From Archilochus colubris (Eukaryota > Chordata > Aves > Apodiformes > Trochilidae), in contig CM041083.1 in assembly GCA_023079485.1 (NCBI GenBank), positions 141,807,052 to 141,871,051 of the forward strand: 64,000 nucleotides of DNA, given 5' to 3'. Positions within the stretch are counted from its first letter, which is position 1. Every line of letters begins with the position of its first letter. This document shows positions 1 to 13,490 of this stretch, in pieces. The notes under the pieces are model-generated. The model made no database searches and was not told the DNA's origin. It was given only the letters and a program-made list of their open reading frames with translations. Position numbers and translations under genes: made by a program.

Positions 1-1650
1 CACTATGAAACAATTTACTGAACACATTAAAAGGAAACCCAGCCTCCACCAGAGGAAGCTTCTCCTGGGATGAAATCCTGTTGGCTGCTATGGTTACTAA
101 TGTGATCTTCCATTTACTTCCTTGTTCACTCACCTGCTCTCCCATACAAACACCAGGCACAAGTACCTTTAGAGATATTTGTTGCTGGAATACTCACAAA
201 CCTCATTAGTGGCTGCCATGCATAACCAAAAAGAAAAAAAAAAGTAAAAAAAAAAAAGATCCAAGTGAGCAGTGAATAAATAGAAGAAAGGAAAGTTCTG
301 GAATCTATAAGTATTGTGAACAGTTTTCTGTCCTTGCTGCTCTGTGAACTTTATGCTCACTTTGGATTTGCATTAATGTTTGTCTTGCCTTATGTCTCTA
401 TTTTACATTTCAGTGCCTCAGTCCAGCAGTGAGCTCCCCTTAGTCAAGCTCCTGTGACCGTAGAGCTGAGTTCAGTATCAGGATCTAGACAAGGAAAGTA
501 TCATGGTTTATTTTTGGTATCTTAAAGAGGCAGAACATTAGTTTGCTCTTTCATTTTGGTTTTGGTAGCACTTCACATGTCTGTTTTCCACCTTTTACTT
601 TTTTCACTTCTTTATTGTTCTGATTAGCCTTTCTAACTGTGTAATAATTCTACACTGTGAAACTGTCAAATTCTAAATAAATTGCATGTCTTGGGACATT
701 TTTTTTCAGATACCAAGAATCAAGACCTTACTTTTTCAAAAAGCAAATGAAAATTAACTTTCTGGCTAATGTTACCTGTAAAATTGCTTTTGTTCTGATG
801 TAGCATTCAGTCAAGGCTGGAAGAAGTCTTTTAGTGGTTTGTTCTTCCCCACCAAATAAAGTACTGTGTACAGCAGCATCAGCATTCTGGGCTTCAAAAA
901 AGCTGTGGTTCAGGTTTCTCAAGAATATCTGCATTTTATCCTGACTGAGTTCAATTTGTTTTATAACTTTTTATTTAGGAAGCATGAGTAGTTACAAATC
1001 AATATATAAAGCACCGGAAATATTAAACACTAAAAAAAATGAACCTTTTGCTCAGGAAAAAAACGATGTGGTGATTGCAGTCATCAGATTTTCCAGTATG
1101 AAATTTACAACTGGCTAGAGGACAAATTCCTAAGAAAGGGTCACAGCACTGCAGTCTTGGGTGATCTGACTTGTCCCACAGAGAGCAAGCAGCCTGTGTA
1201 GCTTTGCATCCTTCTGCACTTCCCCTCCTGCCTGGTTATTCTTAGATTCTGCATTCTCACGTGCTGGGAGTGGACACGGCAGAGATGGAGTGGTGGTGGG
1301 AGGAGAGTGTCTGGGAGGAGGCCCTTCCTTCACCCTTCCAGGCCTCCTGGTGACCCCCCACAGGCAGCATGGATGGAAGTAGGATAAATACAGTCTGTAT
1401 TCCTTTCCTTCCTGTAGGTAAATCCTAGATGACAGTGTTGCAGACTGCATCTCTTTCATTTCCTGTGTCCTAAAAGCATCAGCATTCTCTCTCAGATTAG
1501 CAAAGGTACCAGTATGCCAAAAAATTATTTTTAACAATTTTTTTGTGTGTGTGATATTTCATTATTAAAGCTCAATACATGGCTCTTTTTGTATCTATAT
1601 AGCAAGTATTTAAATCTGCTGCTATGGCCACAGCTTACTCATTTGTTTCT
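1..1650. other. AT-rich intergenic sequence, no gene seen
   Basis: Unique-looking, AT-rich sequence with short poly-A runs (near 232-260). The open frames here are short, have no recognisable domain and lack supporting splice structure. I see nothing in it that I can name. Confidence 0.5.
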
Positions 1651-1866
1651 TTAAGATGCTGCTATGATCTCCTTTACTGCAGCTATGTCTGGCTCATCTT
1701 CTTGAGCACTGCAGAGGCTTGGCATGGTGCTGTGAGGGAACACGGTAAGACTTAGCATTGTGTCGACAGGCTCAATGAAGTGCATGAGATTCCTGAAGCT
1801 TTCAACCATGACAATGTTCAATTCCATCATGTCACTTGCTGTGAAATGTGTGATGGCCACAGCCAT
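1651..1866 (-). pseudogene. hAT/ZBED-type transposase-like fragment
   Basis: A 71-codon open frame on the minus strand reads with the pattern of the region after the BED finger in hAT-superfamily/ZBED proteins. An I-x2-F-x3-DM run leads into NIV, then a E-x-FRNLMHFIEP block, then a P-x-(S/T)-x-(M/I)-P-L-like stretch, ending in a helix-like AVKEIIAAS. In hAT proteins this corresponds to the segment around 'F...D..P...V...GF..L....P.Y..PSR'. The PSR and LY positions are not conserved here. The frame ends in a stop, and neither a zinc finger nor the downstream catalytic DDE/dimerisation region was seen. It is most likely a decayed transposon or ZBED-like retrocopy fragment. The call rests on motif memory alone, so the match could be chance. 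Confidence 0.35.
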
Positions 1867-2504
1867 TGCTTTTTTCCCCCCTTTTTTTTACCCCTGCAGG
1901 AGTTTGCCAGTAATTGCAGTAAAGTTGTTGTCGCAAGTTTGCTCCAACTTGTAATTTATGTATTGCTAGAAATTGTTCTAGTTAAGTAGGCAGAGCAGGT
2001 TTCCTTCTGACAGAGATGCACTAACACAGACCTTACAAAAGGGCTTATAAAAATAAACATTACAGTTGCAAAAAAAAAAAAAAACCACAAAAAAAACCCC
2101 AACTCAAAATAAAACTTATAGTAGCATTTCCATTATCTTTTCTCTCCAGAGGTACCTTCCAGGGTACAGCCTGTTGACTTGTAAATTATCTCTATACTAT
2201 ATACAATTACAGAAGTTTGAATTCTATGGTCTTCTATAACATTCCACACTTAAATTCTGTGGAGGGGAGGAGGAAAGAGGGGCAGGCTGCTATAGAGATA
2301 TTATGGACAGAAGTATTAAATAGCAAACCTAGGAACTGACAAATCTTCTGGTGTCTTCACAACTTCTGTAAGGAAGAAGATGTTTGTGTAGCTTACTGAG
2401 AGCGCAAGGGTAGATTTATATGATCGTGATAGTGGCTTGCTCACAAACTGTGTACTTGAAGTTTGGGGTTTTTTGTGTCTTACTTTATTTCATGTGATGG
2501 ATGT
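1867..2504. other. AT-rich intergenic sequence with poly-A run
   Basis: This stretch contains an A-rich tract around 2070-2100 (about 14 A, then A/C-rich) and no supported gene. Confidence 0.45.
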
Positions 2505-2509
2505 ATGTC

Positions 2510-3296
2510 TGTCACAGTTTAACACTGGCCCGGCGATTAAACTGAATAACAGACGCTCTCTATTAATCTCTCTCTCCTCCTTGATAAAGAAAGGAGAGAG
2601 AATAAGGGAGAGAGACTTATGGGTTGGAAACTAAACTACACAGCTTTAATGAAACAGTAATGATAAATGGGAAAAATTACTAAATATATACAAATATACA
2701 GGAAAATGGAAACCACGTTCCTCCCCCCTTTTCCCCAGTAACTCTCACGTCACCACCAAGGCTGCAGGGCAGCCCTGGGAAAGTCCAGGCTGGTCTCCTG
2801 GAGTCGGCAGCAGTCAGGAGCTGGAGGCAGGAACACACAGATTCAGGAGGGCAGGGATCAGGACTACAGGCAGATGAATGGATGGAATTCTTCCAGGATG
2901 CCAGGTGAAGGAAGGGAAGCAGGAAATCAGGAAATCATGGCTTGGCCCTCGTGATCCCTCAAATTTATACTGAGTATGATGTGTATGGGATGGAATACTC
3001 TGTTTGGTCAATTCTGGCATCTGTCTTGTCTGTTCCTCCCCAAAGGAGGGCTGCAGGTGGGACCTCTTTATTCCTTCTGGAGGGTAAAAGTTTTTCTCCG
3101 AGCTGAGCAGTGTCCTTGGCTCTGCACACCAGCCTCTAGCAATAACTATAAACATTGAGTGTTATCAGTCCTAGAAGCAGACATTGTCTGAGAAACTTGC
3201 TGTTAATTTCAGCAAATGCAACTACTTACAAGAGACTTAGCTAAAAGCAAAAGTACAAGACAGAAAATCACCTTTACCCTGGCCCAAACCAGGACA
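2510..3296 (-). mobile_element. ERVL-type solo LTR (787 bp) with 5-bp target duplication
   Basis: Read on the minus strand, the element starts TGTCCTGGTTT and ends CTGTGACA, so it has TG...CA termini with short inverted ends (TGTC/GACA). It is flanked by the exact 5-bp direct repeat ATGTC at 2505-2509 and 3297-3301, as expected for ERVL-class integration. A TATA-like box (TATAAAT on the minus strand, 2963-2969) and an ATTAAA polyadenylation-like signal (minus strand, 2645-2650) lie in the expected order. No internal gag-pol-env is attached, so it is a solo LTR produced by LTR-LTR recombination. The termini and duplication are seen directly; the ERVL class is inferred from the duplication length and the general look of avian LTRs. 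Confidence 0.8.
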
Positions 3297-3301
3297 ATGT
3301 C

Positions 3302-6300
3302 TTTCATGCTAATTAGAAAAGGATTAATAAACCAGGGTGACAACATCAATGTCTTGGCATGATGCTTTCCAAAGCTGTCAGTCTGAAAGCAGAAAACCCA
3401 CTTGAAGTATGGCTGAGTAAGAAAGTGAGCCCATTGATAATGTCTACACATTGTGAAAAGCCTGGGGAGGGTTCAGATGTTATGAAGAGGCTGCGATGTG
3501 CAAAGCACCAGTTTCTTCTGCGATGTTAAGTCTGTGCAGATTCATGTTTCTGTGTAGCTAAGTTTGTGGTTTGATTAGGCAAGCCAAGACTTTGTTTACA
3601 CTGATTCTAACCTGGGGAGTCTTTTTGCTGGAATAGGTTATCCTTGCAAGGGAAATCAGACAGTTACCACCCCATCTAGTGAGTCTCTGCTGGACCCAAG
3701 CAGAGGCTGCTTAAAGAGGGGATTTGACCTTCTAATGTCCAGAAATGTGGCACAGAATAAAATATGCTTAGCAGGGAATTATTCCAGGGGAACTGATGCT
3801 TAATAGTAGTGAACTAATAGTAGAGGTGGATAATACTACCAGGAACCATTTAAGAGTTATGTATCTGGTGGTAAGCAAAATACCATGATTAAGTGCTACC
3901 AACAGGATTTTATGCTCTATAAATAGACACATATACTAGGGCAGTCCTGCAGCAGCCATTCAGCCTTGGCTGATTTTAAGACAGTCAAGGCTACTGTAGC
4001 TTTGCCCCATCTTGTTTCTATTGCCTCTTCAAAGCTGACTGGTGCTGGAAAAGAGGGGCCAATATGTGTGACAAGAATTTCATTTGTGTCTTCCCCAGCT
4101 GGTGTTTTAACATCCTCAAGTGAAAGGAAAATACAAACTATCCTACTTCTTGAGCACACCTCTTTCTTTATAATTGCCTGTTGGCACTTTATCACCTCAA
4201 ATTAGGCCACCATTAAAAACTATCTTCAGTGTTACCACAGAGAAGTTAATGTAGCTGAATGTTTCGATGATGGCGATAGAGCTGTGATTTGAAGCCATGT
4301 GAAGTATGAATGCTGTCCTGAATCTCACAGGCTTGCCCTGATGCATCTGAGCTGGGAAATGCGTGTGTGACATTTCTGGAACTAACCATCCTGTCAGAAC
4401 TATTCATGTAATAGATATTGATTTATCACTGGATGTGGGAGGGTTTGTTTCTGTTTTGATACTGCTGTTGAAATTTAATTCTATCAATTAGTGACTATTT
4501 TTCCTCTTCACTACTGAAGAATACATGAGCAAAGAGCAATCAGATATGCAGCAGATTTTAAATTCCTGCCACAGTTTTCCATATTGCTTAGAGAAGGGAG
4601 TAAGGGATATGTTAGTTTTTTTCCACTCTTCCCTGCTGTGCCCTTCCTCCCCCTTTGGAAAGGGGACATAGCTCAGGCTGCTCAGCAGAGGTAAGATACT
4701 ACAGGAAGAATCCAGTAGCAAGGGAAGTTATTTATGAAGACTTCCATGCTTTAAGGTCATGAGTCAGGGATTCCTTCCTTGAAATACTTTGCCCTTAGGC
4801 TCCCTTTCCACCTTTTCCTGCTACTATGCAGCCCCACTGACGTCAGTGGGCTGGCATGAGTGTATCCGAAATTAATTTTCTCCTAACATTCAGCACATGG
4901 TGGCAAACTGAATGGCTCCTTGCATTTCTGAGGAGCTGCTTCACGGGTGAAGGGTGGCAGCAAAAGAGACAGGAACAAAGCCTTATGAAAAAAATTGACT
5001 AAGACTTGAGTATCTGCTGGCCAGAGAGAAGAGACATGAGGGGAAGAGACACATAGGGGAGAGGAGGGATGGGGATTTGATAGCCCTTTATTTTACAAAT
5101 TAATTCCTGACCTAATTATTTATAAATATGCACATGGCCACATGCATGTAAACTCCTTTTTTTCTGTTCAACATTTTGGTTAGAGTGAGGCTCTTCAGTA
5201 CTAGTCACTGTATAGATACACACATGGTGACAAAATCATAGCACCTTTCTTAAAATGCATAACCCAGTAGCAGATGCATTACATATTTGCATATATAGCA
5301 TATATATACAGGATGATGTAATGCTTATACATATGCATTATACTGTTCATAAAGAAGAACTTGCTGCTGAAAAAGAAGGGGCATGGAGCAGTAGCTGAAA
5401 CTGTATTACTGTTTCATTTACTGAAACATTATATTACAAATCCATTAACTGTTGATTATGGGACTAAGATAATTTCAGTCAAGAACAACACATGTCTCAT
5501 GACATGATTGCTGCCCATACCCAAGCGAGTGAGTGTAAAGAGAATTTGGATGGCTCTGTTACAGCTCTGTAGTTTTTATGCAAGCTCTTAATAGCACTGA
5601 AACCCTGGATGATGAAAGCATTTAAGTCACTTTCTATTCAGTCTCATGCTCAGCAAGCACAAGAAGGCTGTGGGAATACTGTGTTACACCAAAAAAAATT
5701 TTAAAAGCAAACAAACAAAATTTTATCTCACGGCTGTGCATCTCCTGGTATCAGCAGGAAATATTTAGCTGTGTTTATACAGAAAGTAAACAGGTAATTG
5801 GAAGTATTCAGAGTATACAGCAATAGTCAGTGAAATACTCTGACAGGATTTTTTTTAGAAACATTTTAGTTTACAGTGAAAGCATTTTTACTGCATGAAA
5901 TTGGAAACTGCTAGAAATATGAGTATTGAATCTGTTTATTCTTTTGTTCATCACATAAACAAAATACAGTAAGAATAGCTTTACTGAATAATGCAAGAAA
6001 ATAGCATTAATTAATACATCTATAGTTATGTTACAGTGATTAAAGAAATACTGAGGGGCTGTATATGCCAATAATGTTATACAAACACATTCAAAATCCT
6101 AGCGTAGAAGCCTGGATTTTTATTGGCATAAAATTTGTATTTATTATTTTTATGTTTATGAGTGGGCAAAGAATAACAAAGAGCTGATTGCATGAGACCA
6201 CCCTACTTTTATTACACTTCTAAAGATGCTTTATTCCAAATACACAATCATTATTACTTGAGGTAGATACTGCCTATTGCTGCTTTTAATTAAGTATTAT

Positions 6301-9300
6301 TTTCACTGAGAAAAGGATAACTGTGCTTCCTTTTTTGCCTAGCAATTTTGCTCCTTTTTGGATACAGTGCTGTAGTTTTTCCATAATGTCCTGCACTGCA
6401 CACAGTTTCCAGGTATTTGAGTCACTCCTGACAAAACCTAACATGTCGTCTCTTTGTCATGTAGCCTGTTAAGTTTGCCAGGAATAGGTGAAGACAATGA
6501 ATTTCCTCCATGACTAAAGTAAGAAATGTCCTTTCTGAGGAAATATCCTTTCCTTTTTCAATAGACTTGCATGATATTCTTCCTCCACACTGATAGGCTG
6601 CCAAGGTTTTTTATTAAAAGCTAGACCATTTGGCAAGGCTTCTCCTCAGGATCTCACTGGATTGTTCATACATCTGATGCAGGCACATATGAGGCAACTG
6701 ATTTATCATGCTTAATTTTTTTTATGTCCTTGGCATTAATATCTTAAAATCAAGCCAGCCTGGAATCACACAGCACTTCATGGCAAACGGGCTGGTGTGT
6801 CCCTGCAAAATTCAGTTAATTAGTGTGGGTTTAATAGTACGGGGCAAATAGCTGTAAAGCAGCATTACAGCACTCTTCTCATTTACATATGAGATGTATT
6901 TTTTCTGCTAGGGAGGTATCAACAGTAAAATAATCTGATGCCAATCACACTCAAACTAATTTTTGTATGATCTGTTTCAGGGCAGGATCTAACACCAACC
7001 TGACAAGGGGGAGGTAAGGGACTGCAGCTGCAGAATATGTCAAATACCATGCTACATTATTTCTTAGCTTCCATTCAACAGGTGAAGAAAGCCTTACTCT
7101 GTCCCAGTCTATAGTGGTAAAGTGAAATGAGAGGGGAAGGGGAAATAGGAGCAATCAGTTATCTCAAAATATGCCCAAGAAAAGCCATTTATTATATTAG
7201 CAACATCATCTGAATTGTCTGGTAACGACTCCAGAAATGCTTCAAAAGACCATGTGGGTGCTATTTATGAAAAAGGACAATAAATAAAAAAACACCTCTG
7301 CAGTAGAAGGAGAAATTGAGTGACTTTCTAGGATGCTCTTAGTTTGAGATCACAGTCTTGAGAAGCACTATAGAGCCAGGAATATAAGCTCAATGAAACT
7401 TTAAAGGACTTGGCCAGATTAACAGAATCACTTACTGAAAGTAAATCTCTGATGGAAGGAAACAGTAAGAAGGCAAAACAGTCTCCTGGCATCTAGCAAG
7501 CACTACAGTCCTTGGAAAAATTGGTTTTTTTGCTAATGTGGTTTATGGGATGCCATCAGAATTGATACTGTATACTAGAAAATCTGATGCTAAGGTTGTG
7601 CTGGTTCTTACGTTGCAGGCAGAGGCCAAATACAGACTCAAAATGCATCTATATATAATGCCAATAAAAAGAGTCAGTTCTGTAAAAATTTTCTAGGAAT
7701 ACAAATGGAATTTTGTCAATCTTGAGTGATGTTGCTGGTGCAGAAAGATCACTGGAAATGTTACCACATACTATTCAGGCATTTCCTTTTTTGGGGGGGG
7801 GAGGGGCATGTGTGTGTGTGTGCTAATTTAAACTTTTGTGGCCTTTCCACATCATTCCTCTCTCAAATGGGTATGATTTTATATGTTCACCAGGTTTAAA
7901 TTGACGTTGTAGAGGAAAGATCTGCTTTAAGACACACAGAGTAACAATCCTTCCTGGAATTTCATCATATTTTTAGGTCTTTTTGCACTTTGGCTTAAAC
8001 AACCAACAGTTTAACAAGTATTCTTTACCATAACTAAATAGGCTTTAATAAACAATACCATAAGAACTGGTAATGCACTTATTTTGTTGTGAGCTAACGC
8101 TCTTCCAGTGCCCTGTTGGTCTACATTGATAGGGAAGTAATTGGCTTATGTGAATAGAAAGCTAATTATGCTGTCCAGACCCTAGGATTCTGAGCAGAAG
8201 GAGGCTCTGAAACACAGAAAAGATGCAGACCAGAAAGATCCTCATGTGGGATGATACCTATGACCTGTTCAAAATCTTCATTAACTTAAAATTTACCTTT
8301 TTCTCACCTACTTCCTTTCCCAATAAATATAAATGCTACAGATGATGTGTACTGCTGACTTATCTTTCAAAGAAAAGAAAACTGGAGGAACCAAATGCAT
8401 GTTGGAAAGGCTGAAGTTGCTGAGGTCAGTCATGGGAACTCAGCAGCCCAAAGCTGAGACAGAGAGAAGGAAAAACAGTGGAAATCAGGAGAGGTCAGAG
8501 TTGTCTTTAGCCTAGTATTTGTGAGAGCCAGAGTCTCTTGTTTTCTTGAGTTCTGTTGTCTCACACAATTTGGAAAAGAGTAAATCTGTAAAATTTTTTT
8601 CTCCCTGAAAAAGCAGAACTGGGAACTACTATTCCCAGCAAAGCTCCAACATGGCAAAGAAGCAAGTCAGTCACAGAGCTGCATGCTAATTCATGTAAGA
8701 TCCTGCTGGAAGGTCTTTTAAAGCCCATCAGGCCAGACACTCCAACCACAGTGAAGAAGGGGAAGTCTAATACCTTTATATCCTAACTATTGCCCCATTG
8801 TGACAGATATTTAGTCTGTCAGTTCATACCTGTTTAAACTGTGAAAAAAAGGTTGCTTCAAAGGCAGAATGAACTTGACACTGCCTGATATGTCATGCTG
8901 GAATAGCTGACATGTAAATCAGGATCCAAAACATTTGCTCTTTTATGCTTAGCCAGGTGCAGGCAAGATCATAGAAGCCCCCAAAACCTTTGATTTTATT
9001 GAGTGATGATTGGGAAATTTGTCCAGAGCTTATAGAAGGGCTCTGAGGATCCTGATTGGAGAGATGGGCAAGAGTGCAAAAGACACAATGATAAAAAAAA
9101 TCTAGATACCTTTTTCCACACCCAGGTGATACTTCTTATTCAATCTTGCATTACTGAAATTATGAACAATCTTTGATTGACATCTCAGATGTGGTGATGA
9201 GGTGCCTCACAACTTCAGCTTCAAAATCTCTGGATACCATAGGCCTTAGGCTCTTTCTTCTGGTTGACACTAGATGTCCTTGAGGAACAGAATACTAAGT

Positions 9301-12300
9301 CTGAAAATTGCCTAAAAGACTGGTTTTTTAATTGATTGACAACCAAGAGACAGACACAGGGATGCAAGATAAATGTTTTTATGTCATAAGTTACCCAAAT
9401 TTTTAACCACCTACTCAATTTCTACGGAACTCAGAATAGGTGTATTTTGCTCACTGTGCCTTCTAAGCTGACAAAATTTCCAGTCTTCTAATAAGCATTC
9501 TTTTGAACAAAGAATTTAAATCATACTTTTATAAGTAGAAAAGCTTCAGAGGTAAAACAGTACACAATGTCTAACAGGGTTAGACCTTAAAACATTAAAT
9601 CTTAAAACCTTAGATGCTAAACTTTGGTGTCTCCCACTTAGCACTAGACATTGAGCACATTACGCATTTTTGGTGCTTTCATCTCAAAGAAAGTATAGTG
9701 GAATTAGAAGAGCTACAGAGGATTACAAGGTTGATCCAAGATATGGAAGAGGTTGTGACAACATATTAGGACACCTCAGCTCATATGACAAATGACTTGG
9801 GTAGTAAAAAATAATGCATAACAATAATTTTGTACTTACCTCCTCATGACACGGGTGGCACCAGATGGCATTACCCAGTAGCAAGGTCAAAACAATGCTC
9901 AAAGTACAACTTTTCACAAGGTGTATCATTTAATTGTGGAAATCCTTGTCAAAGGCTGATGCAGAAGCCAAAAGTTTAGATTTAGAAAGTTGTTTGAGAA
10001 GGATTAAGAAATTGTATAGAAAAAGAGGGGAAGCAAAATCCATTAAGATCTTCTACACAAAAAGTCTCTGATTTAAGAGGTAGGAAGTACAAAGGTAGGA
10101 GCACTGCCATATGTTTGCTGTGTACACCATGGGTGGTGTTTGCATCAAGGATATTGACTAATTAAATTGGTACAAAACTGCATAGATTTTTGACACTTTC
10201 AGGAGCATATAATTAGAAGAGACAGACAGGTGCTAGATGTTCCTTTTGCCTCTGAGTAAAGATGCTAAATTGGCTCAACCCAGGTTGTAGCATAGGGAGA
10301 CAGAAAGAGGGTATAGCTCTGACTGAGACTGGTAGGGGCACGGAAAGATGCCTGTGTTTGGAAATTGTGAATTCAGTGGAGTGGAGGATGCCATGGATGG
10401 TTTCTGGCTTCACATATATTATGTAAGTATGATGTAATGCTCGTAGCCTTAGAATATGCAGCTACATGCAGAGAAATTTTAGAAGTGATTTGTGTTATTT
10501 TACATGATCTGTGTTCCATAGTGCCTTAGGTGCTCTTCCCTTTCTGTGGCTAAGGGTCTCCTTTTGGCCCTTCTGTTCACTTTCCCTCCCAGCTCCATGC
10601 TCCTGTTGTCAGACTGCCCCACAGCCTCCTTCCTTTGCCCTTGATTCCCTCCCCCACTGTTATTCCCATGAATATTCCCAGGAACACGCTGTGGTGGTGG
10701 TGGCAGGTTCTCCTGGGAACCAGGACTGGCCAGGACTGATCCCTTCATCTCCCTGTCTCCCACTTCTTGGCTGGAGCAGCTGCCTGACCTGAGGAACCCC
10801 ACAAGTGACTGCATCCAGCAAAGCTACCTAAGCAGTCAGCACACAGCACTCAGTGCCCTGATCAGTGCTGACAGCATCACCCAGAAACAATCAGCAGGGC
10901 CTGGGGCAGAGCCTGGGGTCACCTGGAACATCACTGCAGGGAGGGAAGGATGGTGGCTTGTGCCAGCTGTCCAGGGGAGGGTGCTCGCTGGAAGATTTAC
11001 CATCTCTTCTCAGCTGGCCACCAGGATCTATTTTTCACTGTCTCCTCCACTTTCCTCTTTCCCAAAAGTAACACTCAACTTAAGAGCTAATGTGTGTTAT
11101 CAGCTGCTGAGAACTTCCCCTGCTAATAACTCCTTGAGCACGTGAACCTGCCTCTGTTTCCTCTCTGCAACAATCTTTGTCAGATTAAGGGCATTTTAGG
11201 TCAACATTCCTAGCAGTCTTTGTCTTTGGTAAATACATTTAATGATATATTGATGCTATATTGAGAAGGAAACGTATTGCTTTTAAACTTCTCATCTATT
11301 TTTGATCCTGCACATTTACATAAATGTATCCGTGCTCTCACAGTCAAGGCTAACTGGCATCTGATATTTTTTATAGGAGGGAATACTGTCTTCTCTTAGC
11401 ACCAGGAATATGGAATTCCCAGTCTTCAGTCATGGAAAGGAGAGATGTAAAACCTATTGTTTCCAGGGTTGCTTGCCTGGCTGGGATTAAAAGGCCAAGT
11501 CTATCATATCTGCACTGGTATTGCCTAGAAAGAAGCTAAATCCCAAAGAGGTATAAACCTGCAGGGTAAGTACAGCTTAAATCCACTTTCAAAGTAACTC
11601 ACTGCGGTCAAGCACTGATTTTTCTGTTTCCTTCAGAAGTCAATAGATATTTAGCTCACTGGAGACTGGGTTTGAAGTCAGTTTCACATGATAGAAGCTC
11701 TATGATATGCATAGTAGGGTACTGCTATAGAGCCTTGAACCAAGGCATCTTGATTTTGTTTGCTATATTAATCATGATTTTTTTTTATAGAAAGAATTGA
11801 TATTGTTGCTACAGGAATGTATAAGCTGGGCCATATTAAAGCCTGAAACCAGCCATGTTTCAGACAGATAAGCTTTTTTTCCTAATATTTGAAAAGGATT
11901 ACATTTTAAAAGCTGTGATATATAATAAAATAGGAAATAATAACATCTGTTTTTATATGTAATATACAAATTATATTGTCATATGCAAATACTTTTCTGT
12001 CCGATATAAAACAGAATTCTTCATTAAAGTTGGGACAGTCCTGGACTATCAAATATAAACTGACTGTTGAAAGTGGTGATTTTTAAGAGGACGAATAAAC
12101 AAATAAATGTTTTTTGTTTTTTTTAACAAGATAAAAAGATTGCATTCCTCATCCTTGAGAAAGTTAGCATGATTTTTCTTTTATCAGTTGTATTTTTAAA
12201 AACTGGTCATACTCATTAAAAAGACTTGAAATCCAACACAATGGCAAATGCAACAGAATTAATTACTTTTCATAATTCTACTCTAATACGGTAGAATTCT

Positions 12301-13026
12301 AAAGTTTTTGTCCTGTCCATTGCAGCTGATACAGAGCTGCCTGTCACAAATGATAATCCGTAGACATCTGTGGCAGTTTAAAAAATCTAGGAATTATGAA
12401 ATCTGTACCAAAATGGTGAAACTAATGGAGCCTGATAATTCCTTTCATACAATAATGAAATGACAAGTGACAATTTGACCATGCATTTTAACTGAGTACT
12501 CATTTTTACATGTAATTTCATAAGAATATCCATTCAAGTGTTTGAAGGAGAGTTCTATATAGAGCAGCCTTTAATATATTTGCTCTGCTGTAACTATATT
12601 TTAAGGAGATTTTTTAAAATTCTGAATTTTAGTTCATGTTATATAGCAGGTTACTGCATGACATTTTAGCTGTTATTTGCCACATTAGCCTTTTTCCTAA
12701 TATACATCTTGTTTTCCTGTGTGTCATAAAGATACATGTTCTACATCACTGAGCTGCATGGAGTCATACAGATTTATGATCTAGGTATTTGCATGTCACA
12801 TGTTGTTTCACAGCTCAAATAGCTTCAAGCAATTTCTCTGATTTAGGGCATACTACTTATGATACAGTTCTGCCTAAGTTAGAGTTTCTTCCTGACATCC
12901 CTGGGCAATTTTCCTTTCTTAGCACTGAGAAACTCTTCACATCTTGGTTAGCTTAAACACTAACAACCCAAGAGAATCTTTGGAACACCTGGAGGTAAGG
13001 CTGAGCCACCCTGGAGAGGTGTAAAC
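3302..13026. other. Long intergenic stretch without a supported gene
   Basis: About 9.7 kb of mostly AT-rich sequence. It includes a TA-rich patch near 5285-5330 and a G-run followed by (GT)n near 7793-7823. A somewhat GC-richer, pyrimidine-rich patch lies at about 10510-10850. Open frames are under about 105 codons and none shows a domain I recognise. Confidence 0.5.
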
Positions 13027-13121
13027 AAATCATAGAATCTTTGAATCATTTGGGTTGGAGAAGACCCTTAAGGTCATTCAGTTCCACCATTAACCTAGCA
13101 CTGCCAAGTCCACCACTAAAC
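13027..13121 (-). mobile_element. CR1 LINE 3' fragment, part 1 (split by an LTR)
   Basis: This matches the 3' tail of a CR1 non-LTR retrotransposon in reverse orientation: a TCATAGAATC-type terminal repeat, then the GGTTGGA(G/A)AAGACC block. The match breaks at 13121, exactly where an LTR begins, and resumes at 13440 without loss. Confidence 0.85.
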
Positions 13122-13439
13122 TGTAGCGGGAGGAGCCATTCTTGCTCCTGAAGCTCGACGAGCTGCTGGTCTCTTCCAGGACTCCAGCCACCACACAGCG
13201 CTTCCAGGGTAGAAGCGTAGCAGGAAGAGCCTTTCTTGCTCCAGAGGCTCGACGAGCTGCTGACCTCTCCATGCCTCACACCAGAGTGAGCTGAGGTCTG
13301 CTCTGTGGGTGTGCGTCCCACCTTTATTGGCCCCCTGGTCTTGCTCATGCCCAATAGGGGCCTGTCCTAATCAGGCACAGGTGGACTCACACCCACTCTT
13401 TGGCAACTCAAGGCACCTGGTTGACAATGTCTCTCTACA
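13122..13439 (-). mobile_element. Solo LTR, 6-bp-duplication (ERVK-like) family, inside CR1
   Basis: A 318-bp element with TGTAG...CTACA inverted termini, flanked by the exact 6-bp duplication CTAAAC (13116-13121 and 13440-13445). The interrupted CR1 is collinear on either side. On the minus strand it shares the U3 core of the LTR at 15594-15916, including the CACCTGTGCCTGATTAGG block and the GGCCAATAAA box. The distal (R-U5) part differs from that copy. It contains an internal 52-bp direct repeat (13124-13175 and 13218-13269), each copy with the inverted motif GCTCGACGAGC. A 6-bp duplication is typical of class II (beta-retrovirus-like) ERVs; that assignment is inference. Confidence 0.85.
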
Positions 13440-13490
13440 CTAAACCATGTCCCTAAGCACCACATCTGCACATCTTTTAAATAGAAGTCA
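13440..13490 (-). mobile_element. CR1 LINE fragment, part 2 (continuation after LTR)
   Basis: The CR1 match resumes here immediately after the LTR, beginning inside the duplicated CTAAAC and running through the CATGTCCCTAAGCACCACAT block. Together with 13027-13121 it forms one older CR1 copy. Confidence 0.75.

Noticed and set aside
10510..10850. Overlapping 93- and 104-codon frames on both strands
   Set aside because: No domain is recognisable, the sequence is pyrimidine-rich low complexity, and frames on both strands point to composition rather than coding.
13046..13354. 102-codon minus-strand frame in the 13.1-13.4 kb region
   Set aside because: It overlaps a solo LTR nested in CR1; the apparent repeats in the peptide are the LTR's internal duplication.
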